Positions 49,711-58,398 of a stretch of 64,000 bases of DNA are shown one piece after another. The notes under the pieces were generated by a model. The model was given only the letters and a program-made list of their open reading frames with translations, was not told where the DNA came from and searched no databases. Positions within the stretch are counted from its first letter, which is position 1; each line of letters opens with the position of its first letter. A program made the translations under genes and the position numbers. Origin of the DNA: Chloroflexota bacterium (GTDB lineage Bacteria; Chloroflexota; UBA11872); assembly GCA_022826485.1 (NCBI GenBank), contig JAJDUU010000014.1, positions 62,001 through 126,000 on the forward strand, read 5' to 3'.

Positions 49711-51003
49711 ATCAACGCCGCAGTTGACGCGCCGACCGCCGTCCGCTCGCGCGTCCCCGACTTGGTGGCCGCCGCGCGACGCGCCGCGCGGGAAGTCGCC
49801 AAGCTGGACGCCGACGCCAAGAACCGGGCGCTCGAGGCGATGGCGGCGGCGCTCCGGGCCGAGCAGACCGACGTGCTGGCGGCCAACGCTGAGGACGTCG
49901 CCCAGGCGCGCGCCGCGGGTCGCGACGACGCCTTCATCGACCGCCTGACGCTGACGCCCGCGCGGATCGACGGGATCGCCGATGCGCTCGGTACGGTGAT
50001 TGGCCTGCCCGACCCCGTCGGCGAATCCGTTGACGCGCGCCGGCTGCCCAATGGCCTGGAAGTTGCCCGGCGACGTGTGCCGCTTGGCGTCATTGGGGCC
50101 GTGTTCGAGTCGCGTCCCAACGTGGCCATCGATATCTCGGCGCTGGGTCTCAAGGCCGGGAACGCGGTTATCCTGCGCGGCGGCAGCGAGTCCCAGCACA
50201 GCACCGGCGCGTTGGTCCAATTGGCGCGCCAGGCGCTCGGCGCGGCGGGAGTGACGGCGGATGCCATTCAGGCCATCACCAATCCCGACCGGGAGCTGGT
50301 GCGGCAGCTGCTGCAGGCGCGCCATGGCGTGGACGTGGTGGTGCCTCGCGGCGGCCAGGGGCTGATTGACTTCGTGACCGAGACGGCCTCGGTGCCGGTG
50401 ATCGAAACGGGCTGGGGCGTGTGCCATACCTATGTCGACGCGAGCGCCGATCTGGCGGCGGCCGAGAGCATCGTGGTCAACGCCAAGACGCGGCGTCCAT
50501 CCATTTGCAACGCGCTGGACACGCTGCTCGTCGACCGAACCGTGGCGTCCGAGTTCTTGCCGGTGGTGGGCCAAGTCCTGGCGGGAAAGAACGTGGAGAT
50601 GCACGCCGACGCCGAGGCGCAGCCGCTGCTGGACGGCCTGGCGCGCGTCGTGAACCTTGCGGGCGACGACCTCGACACGGAATGGCTCGACCTGCGCATG
50701 TCGGTGGTCGTCGTGGATGGCATTGACCAGGCGCTGGGCCACATCCAGACGCACGGATCGGGCCATTCCGAGGCGATCGTGACCCGGTCGCTGGGCAATG
50801 CCGAGCGATTCCTCGATGAGGTCGACGCCGCCGCGGTGTACGTGAACGCATCCACGCAATTCACCGACGGCGGTGAGTTTGGGCTGGGCGCCGAGGTGGG
50901 CATCAGCACCCAGAAGCTGCACGCCCGCGGGCCGATGGGCCTGCGCGAGTTGACCACCTACAAATGGGTCGTCCGCGGCGATGGGCACGTCCGCCCGCTC
51001 TGA
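49711..51003 (+). CDS. proA: Glutamate-5-semialdehyde dehydrogenase (gamma-glutamyl phosphate reductase); probable AUC start
   Basis: A 430-residue NADPH-dependent reductase of the second proline-synthesis step. The catalytic region contains SICNALDTLLVD (catalytic Cys). The cofactor region has GVIGAVFESRPNVAIDISALGLKAGNAVILRGG, and the tail has FTDGGEFGLGAEVGISTQKLHARGPMG. The first ATG/GTG/TTG codon (TTG 49759/GTG 49762) would delete about 16 residues. ATC at 49711 follows a strong Shine-Dalgarno sequence and gives the expected full length. It starts 20 nt after the proB stop. Confidence 0.94.
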   Translation: MNAAVDAPTAVRSRVPDLVAAARRAAREVAKLDADAKNRALEAMAAALRAEQTDVLAANAEDVAQARAAGRDDAFIDRLTLTPARIDGIADALGTVIGLPDPVGESVDARRLPNGLEVARRRVPLGVIGAVFESRPNVAIDISALGLKAGNAVILRGGSESQHSTGALVQLARQALGAAGVTADAIQAITNPDRELVRQLLQARHGVDVVVPRGGQGLIDFVTETASVPVIETGWGVCHTYVDASADLAAAESIVVNAKTRRPSICNALDTLLVDRTVASEFLPVVGQVLAGKNVEMHADAEAQPLLDGLARVVNLAGDDLDTEWLDLRMSVVVVDGIDQALGHIQTHGSGHSEAIVTRSLGNAERFLDEVDAAAVYVNASTQFTDGGEFGLGAEVGISTQKLHARGPMGLRELTTYKWVVRGDGHVRPL

Positions 51004-51109
51004 CCGTCTGCGGCCGAAGTTCGTACGGGCACGTAGGGGGCGGCGCGGCGTCACGCAGCGCGCGTCCTGATCTGATAGCGGCGGGACGAGGCCCGCACCG
51101 CCTTCGCTC

Positions 51110-52093
51110 GTGCGACTGATCGCGCTCGGCGCCGCCTGGATCGATCGCTGCGGGCGGCGGATCGATGCTATCGGTCGGCGCTTGCGCCGGGCGGGGCTGC
51201 CATCCCTCGGTCCGGCGGTGAGACCGCGCCTTGCGGCGCTCTTGCTGCTGGCGGGGATGCTGATCGTGGTCGCCAGCGTGATCCGGGCGCGACCGGACAC
51301 CACCGGGTTGCCGCCGCTGGCGGCTGGCGAGCTCGAGCTGCGCGCGCTGGATGTCGGCCAGGGGGACGCCCTGCTGATGCGGCTGGACGGTGCAACCATG
51401 CTGGTCGACGCCGGACCCGATGCGCCGACCGCCGGCGCCGAAATCGTGCCGCAGCTGCGGCGGCTGGGTGTGGATCGCCTCGACGTCCTGGTGCTCACGC
51501 ACGCCGACGGGGACCACATTGGCGGCGCGCCGACCGTCATGCGGGAGTTCGCCGTCGGAATCGTCATACACGCCGATCACGACCTGAGCCATCCCGTGAT
51601 GCGCGAGGTGATGGACCTGGCCCGCGATGCCGGCGTGGCGGTGCGGCAGATCAGACGCGGTGAGGCGCTGGCATGGCATCCGCAGGTGGATCTCTCGGTG
51701 CTCAACCCGCCCGAGCCGGGACCCGACGACGACAACGATCGGTCGGTCGTGTTGCATCTGGCTTACCGGATGTCGACGATTCTCTTGACGGGCGACATCG
51801 AGTCGTCCGTCGAACGGGAGCTCGTGGAGTCCGGCGTTCTGAGGCCCGCCGACGTGCTCAAGGTGCCGCATCACGGCTCGAACAGCTCGTCGACCGCCGA
51901 CTTCCTGGACGCGGTCGAGCCGCAGATCGCCGTCGTGTCCGCCGGGCGGTACAACGCCTTCGACCACCCGCGGGACGGCACCCTCCGGCGGCTCCGCGCT
52001 CGCGACGCGGCCGTCTTTCGCACCGACCTCGCCGGCAGCGTCATGATCCGCACCGACGGACGGGTCATTCGGGTATTTCTCGAACGGTCGTAG
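51110..52093 (+). CDS. ComEC/Rec2-like metallo-beta-lactamase-fold hydrolase
   Basis: A 327-residue protein with one N-terminal membrane segment (LAALLLLAGMLIVVASVI) followed by an extracytoplasmic metallo-beta-lactamase domain. The domain has LDVGQGDALLMRLDG, THADGDHIGG (metal-binding His/Asp), LLTGDIESSVE and LKVPHHGSNSS. This matches the C-terminal domain of ComEC, without the large channel domain. It may hydrolyse DNA or nucleotides outside the cytoplasm. GTG start at 51110. Confidence 0.88.
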   Translation: MRLIALGAAWIDRCGRRIDAIGRRLRRAGLPSLGPAVRPRLAALLLLAGMLIVVASVIRARPDTTGLPPLAAGELELRALDVGQGDALLMRLDGATMLVDAGPDAPTAGAEIVPQLRRLGVDRLDVLVLTHADGDHIGGAPTVMREFAVGIVIHADHDLSHPVMREVMDLARDAGVAVRQIRRGEALAWHPQVDLSVLNPPEPGPDDDNDRSVVLHLAYRMSTILLTGDIESSVERELVESGVLRPADVLKVPHHGSNSSSTADFLDAVEPQIAVVSAGRYNAFDHPRDGTLRRLRARDAAVFRTDLAGSVMIRTDGRVIRVFLERS

Positions 52094-52116
52094 GGTCCCG
52101 GTGGACGGACGCGGGG

Positions 52117-52887
52117 CTAGTGGGCCGTCCAGCCACCGTCCACGGTGAGCACGGTGCCGGTGACGAACGCCGCTTCGTCGCTGACGAGGTAGGCGGCGGC
52201 CGCGGCAATGTCCTCGGGCTCGGCCCAGAGGCGCTCCAGCAAGCTCATGTCGCGCAGCACCTGGTCCCAGCCGTCGGGATTGCGGCGCTTCACGTCGTCC
52301 ATGACGGGCGTGTAGACCGCGCCGGGCGCGATGGCGTTGGCGCGGACGCCGGAACGGCCGTAGTCGCGCGCAATCGTCTTCATCAGCATCTCCACGCCGG
52401 CCTTGGCGGTGCAGTAGGCGGCCTGCCCGTCGAAGGCGACGGAGCCGCCGACGGATGAGGTCGCCAGGATCGATCCGCCGCCGGCCTGGATCATGTGCGG
52501 GATGACGTACTTGCAGCACAGGTAGACGCCGGTGAGGGTGACGCCGATGTGCCGCTCCCAGACCACCTCGGACGTCTCGGCCACGGCGAACAGCTCGTCC
52601 AGGTAGGCCGCGTTCGCGAACAGGATGTCGATGCGACCGAAAGACGTCACGACGTCATCGACGACCTGCTGCACGTTTTCGGAGTCCGATACGTCGCAAT
52701 AGCTGAACCGCGCTTCACCGCCGGCTTGCTTGATCGAAGCGGCCGTGTGCTCACCGCCGGACGTGTTGATATCCGCGATCACCACCCTGGCGCCCTCGCG
52801 CGCGAAGCGAATGGCGCTGGCGCGTCCGATGCCCGATGCCGCGCCGGTGACGATGGCTACCTTGTCGGCAAGGCGTGGGGATGCCAT
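52117..52887 (-). CDS. Short-chain dehydrogenase/reductase
   Basis: A 256-residue classical SDR. The cofactor motif is TGAASGIG. ADI after strand 2 suggests NAD(H). The catalytic Ser is in ILATSSVGG, and Tyr/Lys are in YCTAK. FANAA replaces the usual NNAG. The substrate is unknown. ATG at 52887 is chosen, although the frame is open to 53208. Confidence 0.92.
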   Translation of the reverse strand: MASPRLADKVAIVTGAASGIGRASAIRFAREGARVVIADINTSGGEHTAASIKQAGGEARFSYCDVSDSENVQQVVDDVVTSFGRIDILFANAAYLDELFAVAETSEVVWERHIGVTLTGVYLCCKYVIPHMIQAGGGSILATSSVGGSVAFDGQAAYCTAKAGVEMLMKTIARDYGRSGVRANAIAPGAVYTPVMDDVKRRNPDGWDQVLRDMSLLERLWAEPEDIAAAAAYLVSDEAAFVTGTVLTVDGGWTAH

Positions 52888-53219
52888 TCGTTGACCTGAT
52901 ACGTGTCTATGCAACGACGATCTGAATGATAGCATGTGGTCTGATTCGACTTGAATATCAATAGAAGCATCGAGATCAATATGCTGATAAATGCCAACGT
53001 ATCTTGGTGTAAGTCGATGGATTGCTTGTCGGGATTGCTTGGCGATTCGAATAGTCTCCAGTTTGCAGATCAGAATCGCCCATATCGACAGAGTGCTAAA
53101 CTCCGGCGCTGCAATCCTGGTGGGGTCGCCATGCTCCGGCATTGCCGACCGGACAACGCGGGGGCTACGTGTCGCTCGAGCTCGACTGGTTCCATGCATC
53201 AGCGCCAAGCGCCTGATCC
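52888..53219. other. 332-nt divergent intergenic region
   Basis: No gene is visible. The segment 52915-53075 is markedly AT-rich (GATTCGACTTGAATATCAAT; AATATGCTGATAAATGCC) and should contain promoters for the SDR and for the 53220 operon. No operator symmetry was confidently seen. Confidence 0.45.
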
Positions 53220-54206
53220 GTGACCGCGGAGCGAGAGGTTCGGGCGATTGCGGTGCCCGGGCATTCGTCGGCGGAAATCCCGCTCATTGAAATTTCAGCC
53301 GCGACGCCGGGACCGGTGGTCAACATCGTCGGCGGGCTGGCGGGCACGGCCTATCCCGGCATCTCGGCGTGCCGCATGCTGGCCAAGCGATTGCCCGGCC
53401 TGCTGACGAAAGGCCGGGCCCGGATCGTGCCGGTCGTGGATGTGGCGGGGTTCAATCAGCGGGCCGCCCGGTTCTGCCCGCTCGATGGCCGTGCGGTGGT
53501 CCGAGCATTCGCGGGCTCCGCGAGCGCGGACGAATCCTCCGCCAGCGATCGGATCGCGCAGGCCGTTGCCGAAGCTCTCGCGAACGCCGACGTTCACATC
53601 GATGTCCGGGGCGGCGAGTTGACCGAGCTGCACGCGCATTGGGTTGCCGTGCCTCCGGCGGCATCGCAGTTCGAGTCCCTGGCTATGGCCGTGGCTTCCG
53701 GCGCCGACATGCGCGTTTCCGTGGACCAGAACGAGCCGATGGCCATCGAACTGGGCGCCGCCGGTCGCCTGGCGACTCGAGACCGGGCGGCGCTCATCGT
53801 CTCGGGCGGCGGCGGGGTGAGCGACGTCGTCGCGGACGCCAAGGTCCTCGTGGATGACCTGCTGCGTGTGCTGGACGCCCTGGATGTCATCGACGGCGTC
53901 GTGACGAAACGCGCGGTGCCGCTGTCAGTCGTCGGACCGAAGATATGGAGCCATGTTGTCGACGCAGCGGGACTTTGGGTGCCCGCGACCACGCCCGGGG
54001 CGCGGGTGGCCGCCGGTGAGGTCTTGGGCCAGATCTGGGACTACTTCGGCGAGTCGGTGCAAGAGGTGACCGCACCGTTCGACGGCGTGGTCCTCGCGGT
54101 CACCACCAGCATGGCCGTCAATGCCGAGGCTCGCCCGGACGGCGACCCGTGGTACGCGCGCACGGTCACGGTGGCGGAGGCAGGTCGAGATGACCGCGAC
54201 GCTTGA
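53220..54206 (+). CDS. AstE/aspartoacylase-like protein lacking the zinc ligands
   Basis: A 328-residue member of the succinylglutamate desuccinylase/aspartoacylase (M14-like) fold. Landmarks match the intact paralogue at 55476, but the metal ligands are changed. GxHxGE is here GGLAGT (His to Leu40, Glu to Thr43), and D-x-H-A-G-E is DVRGGE (His to Arg). The C-terminal lipoyl-like barrel (VAAGEVLGQIWDYFGESVQEV) is kept. It is probably catalytically inactive; a regulatory or binding role is inferred. GTG start at 53220. Its end overlaps the M20 gene by 17 nt. Confidence 0.75.
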   Translation: MTAEREVRAIAVPGHSSAEIPLIEISAATPGPVVNIVGGLAGTAYPGISACRMLAKRLPGLLTKGRARIVPVVDVAGFNQRAARFCPLDGRAVVRAFAGSASADESSASDRIAQAVAEALANADVHIDVRGGELTELHAHWVAVPPAASQFESLAMAVASGADMRVSVDQNEPMAIELGAAGRLATRDRAALIVSGGGGVSDVVADAKVLVDDLLRVLDALDVIDGVVTKRAVPLSVVGPKIWSHVVDAAGLWVPATTPGARVAAGEVLGQIWDYFGESVQEVTAPFDGVVLAVTTSMAVNAEARPDGDPWYARTVTVAEAGRDDRDA

Positions 54207-55479
54207 CCTCGGCGCCGCGCGGACGGCGGCCTGGGAAGCCTTCGACCGGCGCCATGACGAGCACGTCGCCAGCCTGCAGGAGTTCGTCCGCATACCCAGC
54301 GCACGCGGCGAGGAGCTGGCGGCGCAGCAGTGGATGGCGCGTCGCATGGGAGACCTCGGGCTGGACGTGGAGCTCATCGAATGCGACCCCGTTGCGCTGG
54401 CCCGCTATCCGACCTGGAGCCCCACCGATTGGTCCTACGAGAACCGCCCGAATGTGGCGGGCCGCTGGCCCGGCGCCGGCGGCGGGCGGTCGCTGATCCT
54501 CAACGCGCATGTGGACACGACCTCCCCGGAGCCGGTCGAGCTGTGGAGCCGCGACCCCTGGGGCGGCGAGATCGACGGCAATCGCCTCTATGCCCGCGGG
54601 GCGCAGGACGACAAGGCCGGCTGCTGCGAGATGCTCTTCGTGGTGCAGGCGCTGCAGGACGCGGGGCTGCGCCTCAAGGGCGACCTGATCCTCGAGACCA
54701 CCATCGACGAGGAGTGCTCCGGCAACGGCTCGCTGGCGCTGGTCGCGGCGGGCTACGAGGCCGACGGCGTGCTGATGCTCGACGGCACCGGCCCGGGTCG
54801 AGCGATCGTGGCCCATCCCGGCCACGTGGCTTTCCGCGTCACCATCCACGGCAAGCCGGTGCCGTACATCTCGGCCACCCATGGCGTGAATGCCATCGAA
54901 AAGGCCTGGGTGGTGATGCGGGCGCTGCGCGAGCTCGAGGCGAAGAAGAACGAGACGGTGCCGGATCGCTGGGCCGGCACGGAGCATCCCATCCACTTCA
55001 ACGTCTATGGCATCGCCGGCGGCGAGTGGGTCGGCACGGTCGCCGCCCGTTGCGTGTTGGACGCGACGCTGGGCTTCATGCCGCCCGAGACCGTGGCCGA
55101 TGCACGGGCCGAGATCGAGGCGGTGGTGGCCGAGGCCGCCGCGCAGGACGAATGGCTGCGGGACCATCCGCCGCAGGTCACCTTCCAAGGCCTGGCGTTG
55201 GAGCCGCTGGACATGGGCGACGACAACGCCGTCGTGACACATCTGGCCGAGGCGCACCAGGTCGCCACGGGACGTCCGCTCGGGCCGGTGGCGATCACCG
55301 GATTCTGCGACCTGCACCAGCACAGCCTGCGACGCCCAACGCCGGGTTGCCTCTTCGGTCCCGGCGGCGGTGGTGGGGCGCACTCCGTGGATGAGTTCTT
55401 CGACTTGAACGATCTGGTCCCGGTGACGAAGACGGCGATTGCGTTCGTCCTCGACTGGTGCGGCTGGGAGGCGGCATGA
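54190..55479 (+). CDS. M20-family metallopeptidase/deacylase (ArgE/DapE-like)
   Basis: A 429-residue zinc hydrolase. Metal-binding residues are present: LNAHVDT (His/Asp), YARGAQDDKAG (bridging Asp) and IDEECSGNG (catalytic Glu pair), with a late HQHS-type His. A lid domain lies in the middle. It cleaves an amide bond of an N-acyl amino acid or dipeptide. ATG at 54190 lies within the end of the upstream gene, and the stop overlaps the next ATG, so three genes form a tightly coupled operon. Confidence 0.92.
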   Translation: MTATLDLGAARTAAWEAFDRRHDEHVASLQEFVRIPSARGEELAAQQWMARRMGDLGLDVELIECDPVALARYPTWSPTDWSYENRPNVAGRWPGAGGGRSLILNAHVDTTSPEPVELWSRDPWGGEIDGNRLYARGAQDDKAGCCEMLFVVQALQDAGLRLKGDLILETTIDEECSGNGSLALVAAGYEADGVLMLDGTGPGRAIVAHPGHVAFRVTIHGKPVPYISATHGVNAIEKAWVVMRALRELEAKKNETVPDRWAGTEHPIHFNVYGIAGGEWVGTVAARCVLDATLGFMPPETVADARAEIEAVVAEAAAQDEWLRDHPPQVTFQGLALEPLDMGDDNAVVTHLAEAHQVATGRPLGPVAITGFCDLHQHSLRRPTPGCLFGPGGGGGAHSVDEFFDLNDLVPVTKTAIAFVLDWCGWEAA

Positions 55480-56507
55480 GCGCTCGCGGCGGGTCCAAGA
55501 CCTCACGGATCGAGCGGTATGTCCACCATTCGGGCGAGGAGTTGGAGATTCCCGTCGGCACGGTCGTCGGCGCGCGGTCGGGTCCGAAGTTTGGCGTCTC
55601 CTCGGGCATGCACGCGGGCGAGTTTGCGGGGATTCACGGCGCCATCCGCCTCTTTCGCGAGCTCGATCCGGCGACGCTGCGCGGCGAGGTCCGCATCATC
55701 CCCATCATGAGCACGCGGGCGTTCTTTGCCCGGTCGACGCAGCTATCCCCCGTTGACGAGCGCGAGCTGCACTTCCAGCCGGCGGGTCGGCCCGAGGGGA
55801 CCTACTCCGAGTTCCAGATCGACTGCATCTTCAATCTCCTGCGCGACCTCGACTTCCACGTCGACATGCACGCCGGTGAGTACGTGCAGGCGCTCGACCC
55901 GTGGGTGGCCTTCGCCGACCCGACGACGAACGAGCGTCTGCGGCGGGACACCTGGCGGCTGGCCGGGTCGATGCCGGTGCCCTACCTGGACCCGCGCCAG
56001 GCCGACATCCAGGACAGGTTCTCCGAGTTGGACCAGGGCTTGCCCTTTGCGCTGATGCGCGAGGGCGTCGCGAACGTCTGGACGGAGATCGGGCAAAACG
56101 GCGTCCAGGACCCGGCGGAGATCGAGATGCAATACCAGTCGCTGGCCAACGCCCTGAAGCGGTTCGACATGATCGACGGCGAGCCGGCGCCGGTTCCGCC
56201 CCAGGCGATCCTCGGTCCGCGGCGCTGGAGCATGGAATCGCTGGAGAGCGGCTACTGGCAGTCGGAGGTCAGCATCGGTCAGAAGGTGCGCAAGGGCCAG
56301 CGGGTGGGTGTGCTCGAAGACCTGGCCGGCAACCACATCAAGACCTATACGGCTCCCGAAGACGCGGTGGTCCAGTACTTCTGGACCAGTCCGGCGATCA
56401 ATGCCGAGCGCGTGCCGCACGGGTATCCATGGCACCGCGGCCTAATCCGCCTGTCCGAGCTACGCCCCGACGCCCACCGCGACCCGCGGCTAGATCTCGC
56501 CCGCTAG
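55476..56507 (+). CDS. Succinylglutamate desuccinylase/aspartoacylase family protein
   Basis: A 343-residue zinc deacylase with the full M14-like site: SSGMHAGEFAG (His, Glu), then DFHVDMHAGEY (second His). The C-terminal barrel (VSIGQKVRKGQRVGVLEDLAG) matches the family. It removes an acyl or amino-acid group from an N-acyl amino acid. ATG at 55476 overlaps the M20 stop (ATGA). A paralogue without zinc ligands is encoded two genes upstream. A hairpin repeat lies 9 nt after the stop. Confidence 0.9.
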   Translation: MSARGGSKTSRIERYVHHSGEELEIPVGTVVGARSGPKFGVSSGMHAGEFAGIHGAIRLFRELDPATLRGEVRIIPIMSTRAFFARSTQLSPVDERELHFQPAGRPEGTYSEFQIDCIFNLLRDLDFHVDMHAGEYVQALDPWVAFADPTTNERLRRDTWRLAGSMPVPYLDPRQADIQDRFSELDQGLPFALMREGVANVWTEIGQNGVQDPAEIEMQYQSLANALKRFDMIDGEPAPVPPQAILGPRRWSMESLESGYWQSEVSIGQKVRKGQRVGVLEDLAGNHIKTYTAPEDAVVQYFWTSPAINAERVPHGYPWHRGLIRLSELRPDAHRDPRLDLAR

Positions 56508-56516
56508 GAGACGATT

Positions 56517-56548
56517 GTCATTCCCGCGAAGGCGGGAATCCAGGCCCG
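56517..56548. repeat. ATTCCCGC hairpin repeat, copy 4
   Basis: ATTCCCGC, a GAAG loop, then GCGGGAAT, followed by CCAGGCCCG. It is a sequence variant of the ATTCCGGC family with compensating stem changes, 9 nt after the AstE-like gene. Confidence 0.72.
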
Positions 56549-56654
56549 TTGAATCCTGAACCCTAGCGGGAACTCGTTGGCCAACCATGGCTTGACCAGG
56601 TGTGACACGAGTCTCGCCACGGCTTGGGGGTCAAGCAGCAGCCAGGTAGTCAGT

Positions 56655-57029
56655 TCAGGCCGGAACCTCGTCGTCCGGGAGGTTGGGTGCGAGGAAGCAC
56701 ATCATCAGCAGGGGCTCGTCGCCGACGACGCGTAGGGAGTGCCGGGAGCCGCGAGGTGCGTAGAGCACGGCGCCCGGCTCGGCCAGGATCGGTTGCTCAT
56801 CGTCGAAGGCGAACTCCACGCGTCCCTCGTGCACGACGAAGACCTCCTCGCAGTCGGGGTGGTAGTGCGCGGCCTGTGCGTTTCCGGGCGGCCAGTGCAG
56901 CAGCACGCTGCGGTGCTCGCTGGTGGCGCTGATGCGTTCGCGCCAGGCGTCGGAGCCGTTGCGCTGCTTGATGGCCGCGATGGCGTCGTGCGTCAGGTTG
57001 TTGGCGGTTGCCGGGTCGACGAATGGCAT
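56655..57029 (-). CDS. Small cupin-domain protein
   Basis: A 124-residue single-domain cupin. Motif 1 has AHYHPDCEEVFVVHEG (His-His-Glu), and motif 2 has PGAVLYAPRGSRHSLRV (His), so the metal site is complete. ATG at 57029 is preferred; a longer open frame upstream is shadow sequence within the GH4 gene. It is the last gene of the transporter/GH4 operon and may be a sugar-binding or isomerising protein. Confidence 0.86.
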   Translation of the reverse strand: MPFVDPATANNLTHDAIAAIKQRNGSDAWRERISATSEHRSVLLHWPPGNAQAAHYHPDCEEVFVVHEGRVEFAFDDEQPILAEPGAVLYAPRGSRHSLRVVGDEPLLMMCFLAPNLPDDEVPA

Positions 57030-57054
57030 CGCACATGCCTCCTTGGGTGGGGAC

Positions 57055-58347
57055 CTAGTGATACTCGCGAAGATACGCGGCGTGCGCATCCAGCAGCTCG
57101 CGGCCCATGGCGAGGCCGGCGTCGACGTCCACGATCGTGCGGTCGGCGAGGAGGGCCAGCAGGGCGAGCTCGCGGTCGCGCTGGACAATGGCGTCGGTGA
57201 GGAGCTCCAGCTGGTCGATCCAGGGCCGCAGCGTCCCGGCCAAGGGTTCCGGGAGCGCGCCCACCGGCTCACGCGTCATCCCGCTCTCGTCGAACCACGC
57301 CGGAACCTCGACGTTGGCCCAGGGCGCGAGATTGCCGATGGACTCCTCGTTGGGGATGTTGACGTGATAGCTGCCGCCGCGGCCGGTCGCCAGGGCGGCG
57401 ATCAGCTTCACGGCCTTCTCGCTGGTGGGCTTGAACAGCGAGTCGGGGAGCGGGTCCGATCCGTCGGCAATCTCGGTGAACCGCCGCTGAACCTCGGCTC
57501 CGCGGTCGAAGTACTCGTCCATGTCGAAGCGGAACAGCCCGCGCGGCAGCTTGCCGTCGTCGCCCGGACGGCAATACCAGGGGAAGAATTCGCTCACGTG
57601 GCGATCGCCGGGTGACGGGAAGTAGCCGTACAGCTCCATCAGATCCCAGCTCACGTCCAGGCGCTCGCTTGGCGGTGGGCGCTCGGCAGCCTTGAGCGCC
57701 GGGTAGAGGTCCGTGCCGTTGCAGCGCAGATCGAGAATCCACTGCAGGTGGTTGATGCCGGCAGCGCGGACCGACATGTTCTGCTCCGGAAGGTCGAGCA
57801 CCTGCGCCAGGCGCCGCGTAGTTCCCTCGATGCCGTGGCACAACCCCACGACCTCGAGCTCGGTGGTCTTGACCAGCGTGCGGCAGATGGCGCACATGGG
57901 ATTGGTGTAGTTGAAGAGCCAGGCGTCGGGGCACAGGTCTTCCATGTCCTGGGCAATCGCCTGGAACACCGGCACGGTGCGCAAGGCCCGCGACCACCCG
58001 CCCGGGCCGACGGAGTCTCCGGTGGTGAGGACCATGCCGTGTTTCTCGGCGATGTCGAGGTCGATGGTCCACAGCCGCCGGTGGTCCAGCGCGATGGCGA
58101 CGATGACGTAGTCGGCACCGTCCAGCAGGTCGCGACGGTCAGTCGACGACTCGATCCGGTAGGGCATGTCCCGCTCGGCGACCATGCGTTCGACCACGCG
58201 CGTGGTGACGCCCAGGGTGTCCGCGTCGACGTCGCAGAGGGCGACGGTGCTGCCCGCCAGGTCGTCGCGGGCGTGCCAGAGGTCGGCCACGATGGTGGGG
58301 GCGAAGACCCGGCTGGCCCCGATGACGACGATCTTGACGGCTGCCAT
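57055..58347 (-). CDS. Glycoside hydrolase family 4 enzyme
   Basis: A 430-residue GH4 enzyme, which cleaves glycosides by NAD-dependent oxidation at C3 with a divalent metal. It has the N-terminal NAD-binding KIVVIGASRVFAPTI, the GDSVGPGGWSRALRTVPV loop, LFNYTNPM, the metal-binding LCHGIEG cysteine and AAGINHLQW histidine, and DRHVSEFFPWY. No phosphate-specific signature is obvious, so it may act on alpha-galactosides, glucosides or uronides. It lies in an operon with a Dpp-type transporter. Confidence 0.93.
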   Translation of the reverse strand: MAAVKIVVIGASRVFAPTIVADLWHARDDLAGSTVALCDVDADTLGVTTRVVERMVAERDMPYRIESSTDRRDLLDGADYVIVAIALDHRRLWTIDLDIAEKHGMVLTTGDSVGPGGWSRALRTVPVFQAIAQDMEDLCPDAWLFNYTNPMCAICRTLVKTTELEVVGLCHGIEGTTRRLAQVLDLPEQNMSVRAAGINHLQWILDLRCNGTDLYPALKAAERPPPSERLDVSWDLMELYGYFPSPGDRHVSEFFPWYCRPGDDGKLPRGLFRFDMDEYFDRGAEVQRRFTEIADGSDPLPDSLFKPTSEKAVKLIAALATGRGGSYHVNIPNEESIGNLAPWANVEVPAWFDESGMTREPVGALPEPLAGTLRPWIDQLELLTDAIVQRDRELALLALLADRTIVDVDAGLAMGRELLDAHAAYLREYH

Positions 58348-58398
58348 GGCGAGCTCCGGCGTTCTAGCGCGTCGGCGGCCTCGGCGAGCCCCCGCGCG

